This document shows positions 9,372 through 17,902 of a DNA stretch of 39,003 bases, piece by piece (the first letter of the stretch is position 1; every line of letters starts with the position of its first letter). Made by a program: the position numbers and the translations under genes. The notes beneath the pieces are model-generated. The model worked only from the letters and a program-made list of their open reading frames with translations. It was not told the origin of the DNA and did no database searches. Location of the stretch: the NCBI GenBank assembly GCA_022839625.1, contig JALHJL010000041.1, forward strand, positions 1 to 39,003, given 5' to 3'. This DNA is from Phycisphaerales bacterium (lineage in GTDB: Bacteria > Planctomycetota > Phycisphaerae > UBA1845 > Fen-1342).

Positions 9372-9450
9372 ATCTCAGACCCTTGAGAGCATTCGACGCG
9401 CAGGTCCTTCGTACAGCAACACGATCTGCATCCTACCGGTATGCGTCCAG

Positions 9451-10161
9451 TCACGGTATCCCCCCGCCTACCTGACAGCACTTGCACGAGACAGCCACCT
9501 CACCGGTCTGCGGGTTGCAGGAGTAATGGAATTCGCACAAACCACCCTGGTTCTGGCAACCTTCGGAACAGGTCGTGTACGCCTTTGAAAACGTCGGGTC
9601 GCAGCCTTCTCCTTCGTCCCGCTCGCCCCCCGGGGTCGTCAGCAGGCCAAATAGCTGCGCCAACAACCCCGCGATTTCCTCTTCGTCCAGCGAGGCCGAC
9701 CAGTCGGCGCCGACGTGGAATTCGGCAAGCCGCTGGCGCTTGAAATTGACCACCGTGACCATGCGGTCGTCAGCCCGCCCAACCGTGGTAATGCGCATGA
9801 GGTCGATCCCGGCAGGGGAAGCGAAAGAGGCCACGCGCGCTCCCGCTATGGACGTGATACGTTCTGGCGCCGTCCCCAGGGCGAGCTTGAGGTCCACCGA
9901 CACGCGCGGGACGACGGTTTTTCCCTGGCGGTCCGTCGCCGTGCCCGCGCCGCGAAACCAGACCCCGCCCGGGGAACGCAAGTCGCCAGTCGCTTGAGAC
10001 TCGGCCTGGAAGCTCAATTGGATTGTCTGCCCGCTCTGTGCGTCGTACAGGGCCAAGTTGATGGGCGTCATGGATGGGGCGCCACCGTCCTGGGCGGGCG
10101 ACCGCCCGACGAGCGGACAGGCCAACGATAGGCAGATCGACAACAAGGAGATTCCTGACAC
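9451..10161 (-). CDS. Secreted protein with Cys-rich C-terminus, unknown function
   Basis: I do not recognise a family. The 236-residue protein starts at GTG 10161, decided by a near-perfect AAAGGAGG 7 bases upstream; the frame is open further to 10296 without support. Residues 1-24 form a signal peptide (SLLSICLSLACPLVG, cleavage after SPAQ or nearby). The middle is a beta-rich domain with a conserved-looking VVNFKRQRLAEFHVG segment. The last 50 residues carry eight cysteines, including SCKCC, suggesting disulfides or a metal site outside the cytoplasm. It sits immediately upstream of the ECF sigma gene on the same strand, so it may be a target or sensor of that system. That is inference only. 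Confidence 0.65.
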   Translation of the reverse strand: MSGISLLSICLSLACPLVGRSPAQDGGAPSMTPINLALYDAQSGQTIQLSFQAESQATGDLRSPGGVWFRGAGTATDRQGKTVVPRVSVDLKLALGTAPERITSIAGARVASFASPAGIDLMRITTVGRADDRMVTVVNFKRQRLAEFHVGADWSASLDEEEIAGLLAQLFGLLTTPGGERDEGEGCDPTFSKAYTTCSEGCQNQGGLCEFHYSCNPQTGEVAVSCKCCQVGGGIP

Positions 10162-10469
10162 GGGCGGTCCTCCTTTCGGTCGTAACAGCGAAAAGCGGGG
10201 GCAAAAGCCCGCGGCTCGTGCTAACCATATGTCCGATGCGCGAGAAGCCCATACCCCACGCCGAAACTGCCTCGGACCGTCTACGGAGGCGCGCAAGCCC
10301 CCGGGCCAGGGCCTGGCGCAGCGGCGGGCCGTCGGCAGCTTGCGCCCCCGTCTAACTTATTTCGAACCGCTCGGCCTGGATTGGCGCAATGAAAGGGCAC
10401 GATTGCCCCGGAATTCCCGGACGGTCTCTAAGAGTGGGAAAATCACCGGCGAGCAGCCGGTGCCACACA
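10162..10469. other. Intergenic region without a gene
   Basis: I see no gene in these 308 bases. They hold the ribosome site of the Cys-rich protein gene at the left, a GC-rich stem near 10195-10215 (GCGGGGGCAAAAGCCCGC), and the terminator of the EF-G-like gene at the right. Confidence 0.5.
10444..10462 (-). terminator. Intrinsic terminator of EF-G-like gene
   Basis: On the minus strand, 8 bases after the stop codon, CACCGGC-TGCTC-GCCGGTG forms a 7-bp stem with a 5-base loop. It is followed by ATTTTCCC, a short T-run (10438-10443). Confidence 0.6.
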
Positions 10470-12512
10470 CTATTCCTCTTCCTCGTCCTTCGTCTTGAAT
10501 TGGGCCACGATCTGCTGCTGCACGTTGGGCGGCACCACGTCGTAGTGGCTCAGCTCCATCATGTAGCTGCCCTGGCCGCCGGTGACGCTCTTGAGCTGCG
10601 AGGCGTAGCTCGCCACCTCCGCCAGCGGGACCTGCGCCCGGACGCACACCTGGTTCCCCGGCAGCATGTCCTGGCCGAGGATCTGGCCGCGCTTGCCGGC
10701 GATGTCGCGCGTGATGTCGCCCATGAACTCGGTGGGAATGGTCACTTCCATGTCCACGACCGGCTCGAGCAGGATCGGCTTGCACTGCACGAAGGCCTTC
10801 TTGAAGACCTGCCGGCCGGCGATCTGGAACGCGATGTCCTTGCTGTCCACCGGGTGCGTCTTGCCGTCCACCAGCGAGACCTTGACGTCCACGACGGGGT
10901 AACCGGCAATGACCCCCCGCCGCATCTGGTCCTTGACACCCTTGTCCACGCTGGGCCGGAAGGCCTGGTCGATGACGCCGCCGAAAATCTTATCGATGAA
11001 CTCGTACCCCTTGCCGCGTTCGTTCGGCTCCATGTCGATGAACACGCGGGCGAACTGGCCCGCCCCGCCGGTCTGCTTCTTGTGCGTGTACTCGACGTAC
11101 TTGACCGAGCCGGAAATGGTCTCGCGATAGGGGATCTTGGGCAGCTTGGTGGTCATCTCGACCTTGAAGTGCCGCTTCATCTTGCTCTGCATGACGGTCA
11201 GGTGCTGGTCGCCGAGGCCGCGCATGACCAGCTCGCCCGTGTCCGCGTCGCGCTGAAACTCGAAGCACGGATCTTCTTCCTCCAGGCGCTGGAGCGCACC
11301 GCTGATCTTCTCGACGTCGCCGCGGGCCTTGGGCTCGACCGCCAGCGCGAACATCGGCGTGGGCAGCTTCGGCAAGGCCATGCGGCCTTCGCCGGCCTTG
11401 GCCAGCAGCACATCGCCGATCTTGAAGTCCAGCTTGGCGAAGGCGATCAGATCACCGGCCTGACCGGTCGGAATTTCGGCGTGGTCGCCGCCGCGGAGCT
11501 TGAGCAGGTGGCCCGGGCGCTGCCCCTTGCGCTCGCCGGCGACGAAGACCTGGCCCTCGGAGGTCAGGGTGCCGCTGTGGACGCGGGCGACCGAGTACTT
11601 GATATTGCTCTTGGGGTCGGAGGTGATCTTGAAGACCTGGGCCACGAACTCGCCGTCCGCCCTGGGCTCGATGACCGTCTCCGTAGCGGCCTCGCCTTCG
11701 CCGACGATGAGGGCGCGCCGCTTGCCCACTGCCGGCGAAGGGGCGTATCTCACGATCGCGTCCAACAGCTCGTTGACGCCGACCTCGTGCTTGGCGCTGA
11801 CGAACAGCACGGGCACCAGATGTCCCGACGCGACGGCCTGGCTGATCGCAGCGCCCAGCTTCTCCGGCGGAACGGAGCCGGTCTCCATGAACTGCTCCAT
11901 CAGCGCGTCGTCTGTCTCGACGATGCGGTCGATCAGGGCCGTGTGGCATGCCCCTACGTCGAGCAGGTCGGCGTCGCCATCGTCCTGCGCGAGACAGTCG
12001 ATCACGCCCTTGCCGCCGCCGGTCGGCAAGTTGATCGGATGGCACTCGTGGCCGAACGTATCCTGGATGGTCTTGAAGACGTCGGCGGCGTTGGCATTCT
12101 CCGCGTCCAGGCGACTCACGATGATCATGCGTGCCAGGCCGTAGTTCCTGGCGGCGTTGAACATCCGCCGGGTGTTCACGCCGATGCCGGCCGCCGCGGA
12201 GATAATGATCGCCGCGGTCTCCACGCCGGCCAGGGCGGCGATCGCGGGGCCGCAGTAGTCGGGCATGCCGGGGGTGTCGATGAAATTCAGCAGGTGGCCC
12301 TCGTGCACGAAGTGGAACAGGGCGGAGTCGACGCTCTGGCGCCGCTCCTTCGACTCGTCGTCGTAGTCCAGCAGGCTGGTCCCGTCGTCGACGCTGCCCA
12401 GTCGCGTGGTGAGGCCGGCCTTGTGCAGCAGGGCCTCTCCGAGCGTGGTCTTGCCGGCGCCGGAGTGTCCCACCAACGCCACGTTGCGGATCTTCTCGAT
12501 TTCCATTCCCAT
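10470..12512 (-). CDS. Elongation factor G-like GTPase (EF-G paralogue)
   Basis: The protein has 680 residues and the full EF-G domain order: G domain (1-270), domain II, domain III, domain IV with the tip segment HKKQTGGAGQFARVFIDMEP, and domain V. Walker A is GHSGAGKT (15-22) and a SAK motif is present. Several catalytic signatures depart from canonical EF-G. The switch II motif reads DTPGMPDY where DTPGH is expected, so the catalytic His is missing. The NKxD base-recognition motif reads SRLD. The switch I region reads RRQSVDSALF. It therefore belongs with the divergent EF-G-like (FusA2-type) proteins rather than the housekeeping factor, which should lie elsewhere. The start ATG 12512 has GGAG 8 bases upstream. 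A single-gene unit with its own promoter and terminator is likely. Confidence 0.88.
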   Translation of the reverse strand: MGMEIEKIRNVALVGHSGAGKTTLGEALLHKAGLTTRLGSVDDGTSLLDYDDESKERRQSVDSALFHFVHEGHLLNFIDTPGMPDYCGPAIAALAGVETAAIIISAAAGIGVNTRRMFNAARNYGLARMIIVSRLDAENANAADVFKTIQDTFGHECHPINLPTGGGKGVIDCLAQDDGDADLLDVGACHTALIDRIVETDDALMEQFMETGSVPPEKLGAAISQAVASGHLVPVLFVSAKHEVGVNELLDAIVRYAPSPAVGKRRALIVGEGEAATETVIEPRADGEFVAQVFKITSDPKSNIKYSVARVHSGTLTSEGQVFVAGERKGQRPGHLLKLRGGDHAEIPTGQAGDLIAFAKLDFKIGDVLLAKAGEGRMALPKLPTPMFALAVEPKARGDVEKISGALQRLEEEDPCFEFQRDADTGELVMRGLGDQHLTVMQSKMKRHFKVEMTTKLPKIPYRETISGSVKYVEYTHKKQTGGAGQFARVFIDMEPNERGKGYEFIDKIFGGVIDQAFRPSVDKGVKDQMRRGVIAGYPVVDVKVSLVDGKTHPVDSKDIAFQIAGRQVFKKAFVQCKPILLEPVVDMEVTIPTEFMGDITRDIAGKRGQILGQDMLPGNQVCVRAQVPLAEVASYASQLKSVTGGQGSYMMELSHYDVVPPNVQQQIVAQFKTKDEEEE

Positions 12513-12567
12513 GCACCAACTCCGATTCTGAGGGAGCGCTCAGGCCCCAAAAACTGGCAAAACGCTC

Positions 12568-12597
12568 AGTATAAAGCGCTGCCGCCCCCCGTGCCAG
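12568..12597 (-). promoter_or_regulatory. Putative promoter of EF-G-like gene
   Basis: On the minus strand TATACT (12573-12568) makes a good -10 box about 55 bases before the start codon. The -35 is weak (TGGCAC, 17 bases upstream). Confidence 0.3.
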
Positions 12598-12696
12598 ATG
12601 CCGACCCGCGTCGTTTGCCCGCGGAGGTCGTGGGGGCCGCCCGTCGGGTGCAGCCGACCCTGTCCGGTGGTCAGGCGGCCGCCCTCCGGCCCGCCG

Positions 12697-14190
12697 TCAT
12701 ACGAACCAACTCCACATGCGGCGTAGAATCTCCACCGCCACTTTCACCCCCCCCAGACCGCCGAAGAAGATCAGCAGGGAGAACACAAATACGTGCTGCG
12801 TAAGCAGCCAGCCGCAGATTTGCGGCAGCGGGCGCAGCCGGAGGGCCCCCCGGCGGAGGGACGCGGCCAGGCCGGCGGGCCGGGCCTCGAGCTGCTTCAT
12901 CCAGTGCACCCACCATTGGTTGACGGCGATCATCAGCCCCATCACTACGCCCCACACCGCGACCTGGGGCGTGATGCGGTGCCAGATGCCGCACAGGAAG
13001 AACGTGATGCAGAGGTTGATCGTCGTACGCCGGCGGTTGCCTCCCAGCGGGATGTACACGTAGTCGCGGAGAATCTCCGACAGGCTGATGTGCCAGCGGC
13101 GCCAGAAGTCGCGCAGGCTGGTCGCCCGCCAGGGCATGCGGAAGTTCTCGATCTGCCGGTAGCCGAGCAGGCGCGCGATGCCCGCCGACACGTCGCAGTA
13201 ACCGCTGAATTCGAGATACAGGCCGAAGATCTGGAAGAACACGCCCAGGTACAACAGCCAGAAGCTCGCGATCTGCTCGGGGTTGCGATAGAAGGTGTTG
13301 ACGTGCCCCAGGCCGTACACGTTCCACAGCAACGGCACGAAGTACCAGGTGAAGACGAGGCTTTTCAGCAGGCCCCAGGCGATCCGTGCCAGGGCCGGCG
13401 GGACATTCCGCCACGAACGGCGCTCGTGGCACGTATCCAGCTCCTCCTGGAACTTCGCGAAGCGCTCGAGCGGCCCCTGGATCATGGCCGGGGCGTAGCA
13501 GGTGTAGGCAAGGAAGTTGTGCAGCGTGCGCTGCTCGCGCGGCAGCGTTTCGCGCTTGATCTCGGAGAAGTAGTGCAGCATCCGCGCCGCCAGGTACGCC
13601 GTGCCGATGTTGTGCACGCTCCAGAAAAGTGCCTGGAAAAGAGGGGCAATCTCCGCGCCGGTCGGCGGCACGTGCAGCCGCGGGAAGAACGGCTCCCACG
13701 CCAGCCGCCGCGCCCCCAGCGGAAACGCCCAGCGCGCGTGCTCGAAGAGCCAGGTGTTCCACGCCGGGGGCAGCCGCAGCTCATTCAGGACCATCGTCAG
13801 GACGTACCACCCCCCGACGATCCCGATGGCGGCCAGCGGCGGCCCGATGCGCAGCACGTCGGTCCGCCGGCACTCGATCGCGAATCGCTCGCTCAACCGG
13901 TGGAGGCAGACACAGGTGACCAGCCAGAGGCCGGCGTACAGCGCGCCGAACACGTAGACCATGAACGCGAGCCCGGTGAGGATGACCCCCGTCCTCAGCT
14001 TCGCGCGCGGCAGGAGGAGGAGCACGGGCACCAGCGGCAGGAAGTAAGCGACCACGAACCGGTCGTCGAGAATCCTCGCCAGCCAGAAGTCGCGCCAGTC
14101 CGTCCACGGCGTCTGCGCGATCGGCTCGCGCAGGTAGTCCGCGCACGAGCGGGCGGCGTCCAGAAGCGTGGCCAGAATGGGTGCGTCCAT
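12697..14190 (-). CDS. MBOAT-family membrane O-acyltransferase (AlgI-like)
   Basis: This polytopic inner-membrane protein of 497 residues has the MBOAT core: APAMIQGPLERF, FSGYCDVSAGIARLLGY, then FWRRWHISLSEILRDYVYIP and LGGNRRRTTINL, with the active-site His in FFLCGIWHR. AlgI-type members pass acyl groups from the cytoplasm to an exported polysaccharide through an AlgJ/AlgX-like partner. No such partner or polysaccharide cluster is visible here, so the substrate is open. The frame continues upstream to 14691, but that extension has no membrane or MBOAT character. I place the start at ATG 14190 (MDAPILATLLDAARS). The gene lies 184 bases after the EF-G-like gene's start, and its own start faces the divergent sugar-isomerase gene. 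Confidence 0.87.
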   Translation of the reverse strand: MDAPILATLLDAARSCADYLREPIAQTPWTDWRDFWLARILDDRFVVAYFLPLVPVLLLLPRAKLRTGVILTGLAFMVYVFGALYAGLWLVTCVCLHRLSERFAIECRRTDVLRIGPPLAAIGIVGGWYVLTMVLNELRLPPAWNTWLFEHARWAFPLGARRLAWEPFFPRLHVPPTGAEIAPLFQALFWSVHNIGTAYLAARMLHYFSEIKRETLPREQRTLHNFLAYTCYAPAMIQGPLERFAKFQEELDTCHERRSWRNVPPALARIAWGLLKSLVFTWYFVPLLWNVYGLGHVNTFYRNPEQIASFWLLYLGVFFQIFGLYLEFSGYCDVSAGIARLLGYRQIENFRMPWRATSLRDFWRRWHISLSEILRDYVYIPLGGNRRRTTINLCITFFLCGIWHRITPQVAVWGVVMGLMIAVNQWWVHWMKQLEARPAGLAASLRRGALRLRPLPQICGWLLTQHVFVFSLLIFFGGLGGVKVAVEILRRMWSWFV

Positions 14191-14392
14191 CTTGACACTC
14201 GAATTGCGCGTACCGGGTACCCGGCCGGCGACGCGCGGCAGAGACCTTACCGGCTGACCCACCCGGCGCGAAGTGGGCAGCGTCGACGGGGGCGCGGCTG
14301 GATGCTTCTCTCTCCGAACCGGCGGCCATATACTGCCCGCGCGCCACGGGGCAGTCACCCCGGCGTCGCTACGAAGAGTGGAGGTCGAGGTT

Positions 14393-15319
14393 ATGAATCG
14401 CCGCGAGTTCCTGGCCGGTGCGTTGAGCGCCGGCGCAGCCGCAGGTCTTACGATCGCTTCGCCGGCACAGGCGCAGGAAGTCGGCGCCAATCGCAGCGCC
14501 GGCCGGCGCGCTTTCAAGCTCAAGTACGCCCCGCATTTCGGCATGTTCCGCCAGCATGCCGGCGAGGACCCCGTGGACCAGCTCAAGTACATGGCCGACC
14601 AGGGTTTCACCGCCTTGGAGGACAACGGGATGGCGGGGCGGCCGAAGGAGGAGCAGGAGCGGATCGCCCGCGAGATGGCGCGCCTGAACATGACGATGGG
14701 TGTCTTTGTCGCCTACGCGGACTTCGGCGCCACCAGCTTCGTGCTGAACAAGCCCGAGGTCCGCACGATGCTGGTGGACAAGATGAAGGCCGCGGTCGAG
14801 GTGGCCAAGCGCGTCAACGCGGCCTGGTGTACCGTGGTCCCCGGCCAGTACGAGCCGCGGATGGAGTGGGGCTATCAGACGGCCAATGCGATCGACAACT
14901 TGAAGGCCTGCGCCGAGGTGTGCGAGCCAGCCGGCCTGGTCATGGTGCTCGAGCCGCTGAACCCGCGCGACCATCCGACCCTCTTCCTGACCAAGATTGC
15001 CCAGGCGTTCCAGATCTGCCGCGCCGTCGGAAGCCCCTCCTGCAAGATCCTCAACGATCTCTACCACCAGCAGGTTACCGAGGGCAACCTGATCCCGAAT
15101 ATCGACGCGGCGTGGAACGAGATCGCGTATTTCCAGCTCGGGGACAACCCCGGCCGCAGGGAACCGGGCACGGGCGAGATCAACTACCGCAACATATTCC
15201 GCCATATCCACGCCAAGGGCTTTGACGGCCTGCTCGGTATGGAGCACGGAGTGGCCGGCGAGGGCAAGGAAGGCGAGCAGGCCCTGCTCGATGCCTATGC
15301 GGCCTGCGACAGCTTCTGA
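14393..15319 (+). CDS. Hydroxypyruvate isomerase-like TIM-barrel protein with Tat signal
   Basis: It has 308 residues. The N-terminus MNRREFLAGALSAGAAAG followed by SPAQA is a twin-arginine signal, so the enzyme is predicted to be exported folded. The rest is a xylose-isomerase-like (AP endonuclease 2) TIM barrel closest to hydroxypyruvate isomerases: LEPLNPRDHPTLFL, ILNDLYHQQVTEGNLI, YFQLGDNPGRREPGTGEINY and LLGMEH, carrying the family's metal-binding Glu, Asp, His and Glu residues. In planctomycetes such proteins occur next to Gfo/Idh/MocA oxidoreductases, as here (78 bases upstream of one). ATG 14393 is preceded by GGAGGTCGAGG; the frame is open to 14273 without a signal-like extension. 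The true substrate is probably a sugar or polyol derivative. Confidence 0.87.
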   Translation: MNRREFLAGALSAGAAAGLTIASPAQAQEVGANRSAGRRAFKLKYAPHFGMFRQHAGEDPVDQLKYMADQGFTALEDNGMAGRPKEEQERIAREMARLNMTMGVFVAYADFGATSFVLNKPEVRTMLVDKMKAAVEVAKRVNAAWCTVVPGQYEPRMEWGYQTANAIDNLKACAEVCEPAGLVMVLEPLNPRDHPTLFLTKIAQAFQICRAVGSPSCKILNDLYHQQVTEGNLIPNIDAAWNEIAYFQLGDNPGRREPGTGEINYRNIFRHIHAKGFDGLLGMEHGVAGEGKEGEQALLDAYAACDSF

Positions 15320-15397
15320 GTGATCCGAGCCCCAAGCGCGAGCGACGGGTTCCGCGCGTGCGCTTCGGGCTCAGACGGCGACCAGTAGGAGGAAGCC

Positions 15398-16732
15398 ATG
15401 ACGGACGAGACGGCCGCCAACGTTGAAGACACTCCCAACACCCCGCTCACGCGGCGGGATTTCCTGCGCGCTTCCGCCGTCACAGCGGCGGCCACCGTCG
15501 TCACCGGTTGTGCCTCGAGACCGCGGACCCGACGCGCACCCGCGTACTTGCCCGCGGTGCCATTGCCCGAGCGCATCCGCGTCGGCGTGATTGGCTGCGG
15601 CGGGCGCGGTACGGGAGCCGCGCGGGACTGCGTGAAGGCGTCGCCGGACGTTGAGATCGTCGCGCTGGGCGATCTGTTTCCCGACCGGCTCGACGCATGC
15701 TGCCAGTGGCTGAGCGAGCTGGGGCCGGCGATGCAGGTCACATCGGATCGTTGCTTCGCCGGCTTCGATGCTTACGAGCGGGTGCTGGCCTGCGACGTCG
15801 ATCTGGTGATCCTCGCGACGCCGCCGGGGTTCCGCCCGGCGCACTTGCGGGCGGCGATCGAGGCGGGCAAGCACGTATTCATGGAGAAGCCGGTCGCGGT
15901 CGATCCGGTCGGCGTGCGCTCGGTCATCGGCTCGTCCGAGCTGGCGCTAAGCAAAGGGCTGGCGATTGTGTCCGGCACGCAGCGGCGGCATCAGCCGGCT
16001 TACCTGGAGACGATGAAACGGATTCACGACGGGGAAATCGGCGCGCTCGTCGCCGCCCAGTGCTATTGGAACCAGGGCGACCTGTGGGTCAAGCTGCGGG
16101 AACCGGGCTGGTCCGACATGGAGTGGCAGTGCCGCAACTGGCTGTACTTCACATGGCTCTCGGGCGATCACATTGTCGAGCAGCACGTGCACAACCTCGA
16201 CGTAATCAACTGGGCGCTCCGGGCCGTGCCCATCAGGTGCGTCGGAATGGGCGGCCGCCAGTCCCGCATCGCGCCGGAGTACGGCAACGTCTATGACCAC
16301 TTCGCGGTCGAATACGAGTACCCCGGCGGCGTGCGCGCCCTGAGCATGTGCCGGCAGGTCGGCGGCACGTCCGACCGCGTCAGCGAGCGGCTCGTGGGCA
16401 CGAAGGGCACCTGCGATCCGCACGGCGAGATCAGGCGTGGCAAGCGCGTGTGGAAGTACGAACCGGAGGGCGAGCCCGTGAATCCCTACGTGCAGGAACA
16501 CGTGGACCTGCTCGCGAGTATCCGCGCCGGCCGCCCGCTGAACGAGGGCAAGCGGATCGCCGAGAGCACGCTGACCGCCATCATGGGCCGGATGTCCGCC
16601 TACACCGGCCGCGAGGTGTCCTGGGATTGGGTGATGAATGCTTCGCAGCTTGACCTGCTGCCGCCGCGGCTCGAGTTCGGCGAGGTGCCCATCGAGCCGG
16701 TCGCGATTCCAGGGCAGACCAAGCTCGTGTAA
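15398..16732 (+). CDS. Gfo/Idh/MocA-family oxidoreductase, Tat-signalled
   Basis: It has 444 residues. The N-terminus holds TRRDFLRASAVTAAATVVTGC, cut here to its key parts: a twin-arginine motif, a hydrophobic stretch, and a Cys that could be lipidated. The NAD(P)-binding Rossmann domain begins at IRVGVIGCGGRGTGAARD. The EKPVAVD motif carries the conserved Lys of the family, and the C-terminal alpha/beta domain includes GDHIVEQHVHNLDVINWAL with a candidate catalytic His. These enzymes oxidise or reduce sugars, inositols or their derivatives. AGGAGG 5 bases before ATG 15398 fixes the start. It probably shares a transcript with the hydroxypyruvate isomerase-like gene upstream. A GC-rich palindrome at 16744-16778 separates it from the convergent Usp gene. 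Confidence 0.9.
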   Translation: MTDETAANVEDTPNTPLTRRDFLRASAVTAAATVVTGCASRPRTRRAPAYLPAVPLPERIRVGVIGCGGRGTGAARDCVKASPDVEIVALGDLFPDRLDACCQWLSELGPAMQVTSDRCFAGFDAYERVLACDVDLVILATPPGFRPAHLRAAIEAGKHVFMEKPVAVDPVGVRSVIGSSELALSKGLAIVSGTQRRHQPAYLETMKRIHDGEIGALVAAQCYWNQGDLWVKLREPGWSDMEWQCRNWLYFTWLSGDHIVEQHVHNLDVINWALRAVPIRCVGMGGRQSRIAPEYGNVYDHFAVEYEYPGGVRALSMCRQVGGTSDRVSERLVGTKGTCDPHGEIRRGKRVWKYEPEGEPVNPYVQEHVDLLASIRAGRPLNEGKRIAESTLTAIMGRMSAYTGREVSWDWVMNASQLDLLPPRLEFGEVPIEPVAIPGQTKLV

Positions 16733-16791
16733 CGCGCACCGGGAGCCGCCGGCGGCGCCCCCCCCGCCGGCGCGGAGCTGGTCCCGTCCTT

Positions 16792-17295
16792 CTAGCTGGT
16801 CGGCATCAGCACGGCGGAGAGTTCGCCCGATTCGTCGTCCCGTTCCGCCCGCTCGGCGTCTTCGGGCGGCACCAGCAGCACCGGGCAGGGGGTGTTCTCC
16901 AGCACGGCCTGGCTCACGGAACGGTGAAACCACCGCAGAAGCCCGCGGGAGCGCGGCGCGATGACAATCCGGTCGATCCGGGCGGCGATGGCATAGCGCG
17001 TGATCTCGCGCGCCGGGTCGCCGCACGCCATCGCCGTGACCACGCGCAGACCGGAGTGGCTGAAATGCTGCTCGGCGAAACGTTCCAGCGCCTGACGGAC
17101 CAGCGCCTCGTTGGGCGGGACCTTCCACAGCAGCACGCCGACCTCCGGCGCCGGGAACGCCTCTTCCGCCGGCTCGCAGACGTGCAGAACGTGTACGGTC
17201 GCCTCGTGTGCCCGCGCCAGCAGGCGCGCGCAGGGCACCGCCCGTTGCGATGTTTCCGAGAAGTCGGTCGGCATGAGAACTCGCTCGATCGTCAT
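16792..17295 (-). CDS. Universal stress protein (UspA family)
   Basis: The protein has 167 residues and a single Usp domain. It begins with MTIERVLMPTDFSETSQRA, the usual first strand and helix, and ends with APRSRGLLRWFHRSVSQAVL followed by NTPCPVLLVPP. The ATP-binding signature G-x2-G-x9-G-(S/T) is only partly kept (RSRGLLRWFHRSVS), so nucleotide binding is uncertain. Usp proteins act in the cytoplasm in stress and stationary-phase survival. Its ATG overlaps the stop of the DUF202 gene by 4 bases (17292-17295), so the two are translationally coupled. Confidence 0.9.
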   Translation of the reverse strand: MTIERVLMPTDFSETSQRAVPCARLLARAHEATVHVLHVCEPAEEAFPAPEVGVLLWKVPPNEALVRQALERFAEQHFSHSGLRVVTAMACGDPAREITRYAIAARIDRIVIAPRSRGLLRWFHRSVSQAVLENTPCPVLLVPPEDAERAERDDESGELSAVLMPTS

Positions 17296-17615
17296 GGGGA
17301 CAGCGCTCCTTTCCTATTCGTTTGGCTCGCTGGGGAGAGGTGCCCCCGGGTGCGCAGACGGCGACCCAGCCGGACGAAGCGGCCGACTCCCAACAGGAGA
17401 ATCGCCGCCGCGCTGCCGATCAGGACCCAGCCGCCGACGGTTGTCGGTGTGGACGTGAAGAGCTTGATCAACGTGCCGCCGACAACGGCGACGGCCAGTG
17501 CGGTGCGCGCGTAGGCGAGCAAGGTGCGCTCATTCGCCAGCGCGGTGCGCTCGTAGGCCAGGTAATTGAGCCTAAGCTCGGCTGCCGGCGTCGCCTTGTC
17601 GCATTCCGCGGTCAC
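17292..17615 (-). CDS. DUF202 (YidH-like) small membrane protein
   Basis: This 107-residue protein has the DUF202 signature LAYERTALANERTLLAYARTALA. Two membrane spans follow (about 36-52 and 61-78) and then a basic tail. Members are small inner-membrane proteins of unknown function; some fuse to or sit beside polyphosphate- or stress-related proteins. The start is GTG 17615. It is the first gene of a two-gene unit with the universal stress protein, which fits a stress-linked role. Confidence 0.83.
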   Translation of the reverse strand: MTAECDKATPAAELRLNYLAYERTALANERTLLAYARTALAVAVVGGTLIKLFTSTPTTVGGWVLIGSAAAILLLGVGRFVRLGRRLRTRGHLSPASQTNRKGALSP

Positions 17616-17902
17616 GCTACGGCCCTTTCGCGCAACGCCACGTGCATCCGCCGCCTGTCGTCCCCGCTGCGAGATGCACGAGACTGCGGCGTTGATATCC
17701 AGATTCTTTCCCGTGACCTTCGGATTTCAACCTGGGCGACCCGCCGGACCATTCCGGCCGGGACCGCCCGGCGCAGCAGTTTTTCCGCGCCGCAGCTCTT
17801 GGCGACGCTACAATCCGGTGCGGGCCGTATTTTCATGAATCGCGGCAGCGCCTCGCCGTTGCAGCGAGGTGCCGCGCGCAAACACTGATCGGAGGATGGG
17901 TG

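Noticed and set aside
10389..12803. 804-residue plus-strand frame opposite the EF-G-like gene
   Set aside because: It is composed of His/Leu/Asp/Val-rich antisense text, as expected opposite a GC-rich gene. The minus strand has all EF-G motifs.
12793..15225. 810-residue plus-strand frame
   Set aside because: It crosses the antisense of the MBOAT gene and then an off-frame of the isomerase gene, with no signal or motif.
16744..16795. Third, degraded copy of the dispersed palindromic repeat
   Set aside because: CCGCCGGCGCGGAGC and a following TCC/CTTC stretch resemble copy 1 over about 30 bases, but the rest does not align and the text is low-complexity GC. This is too weak to list as a copy.
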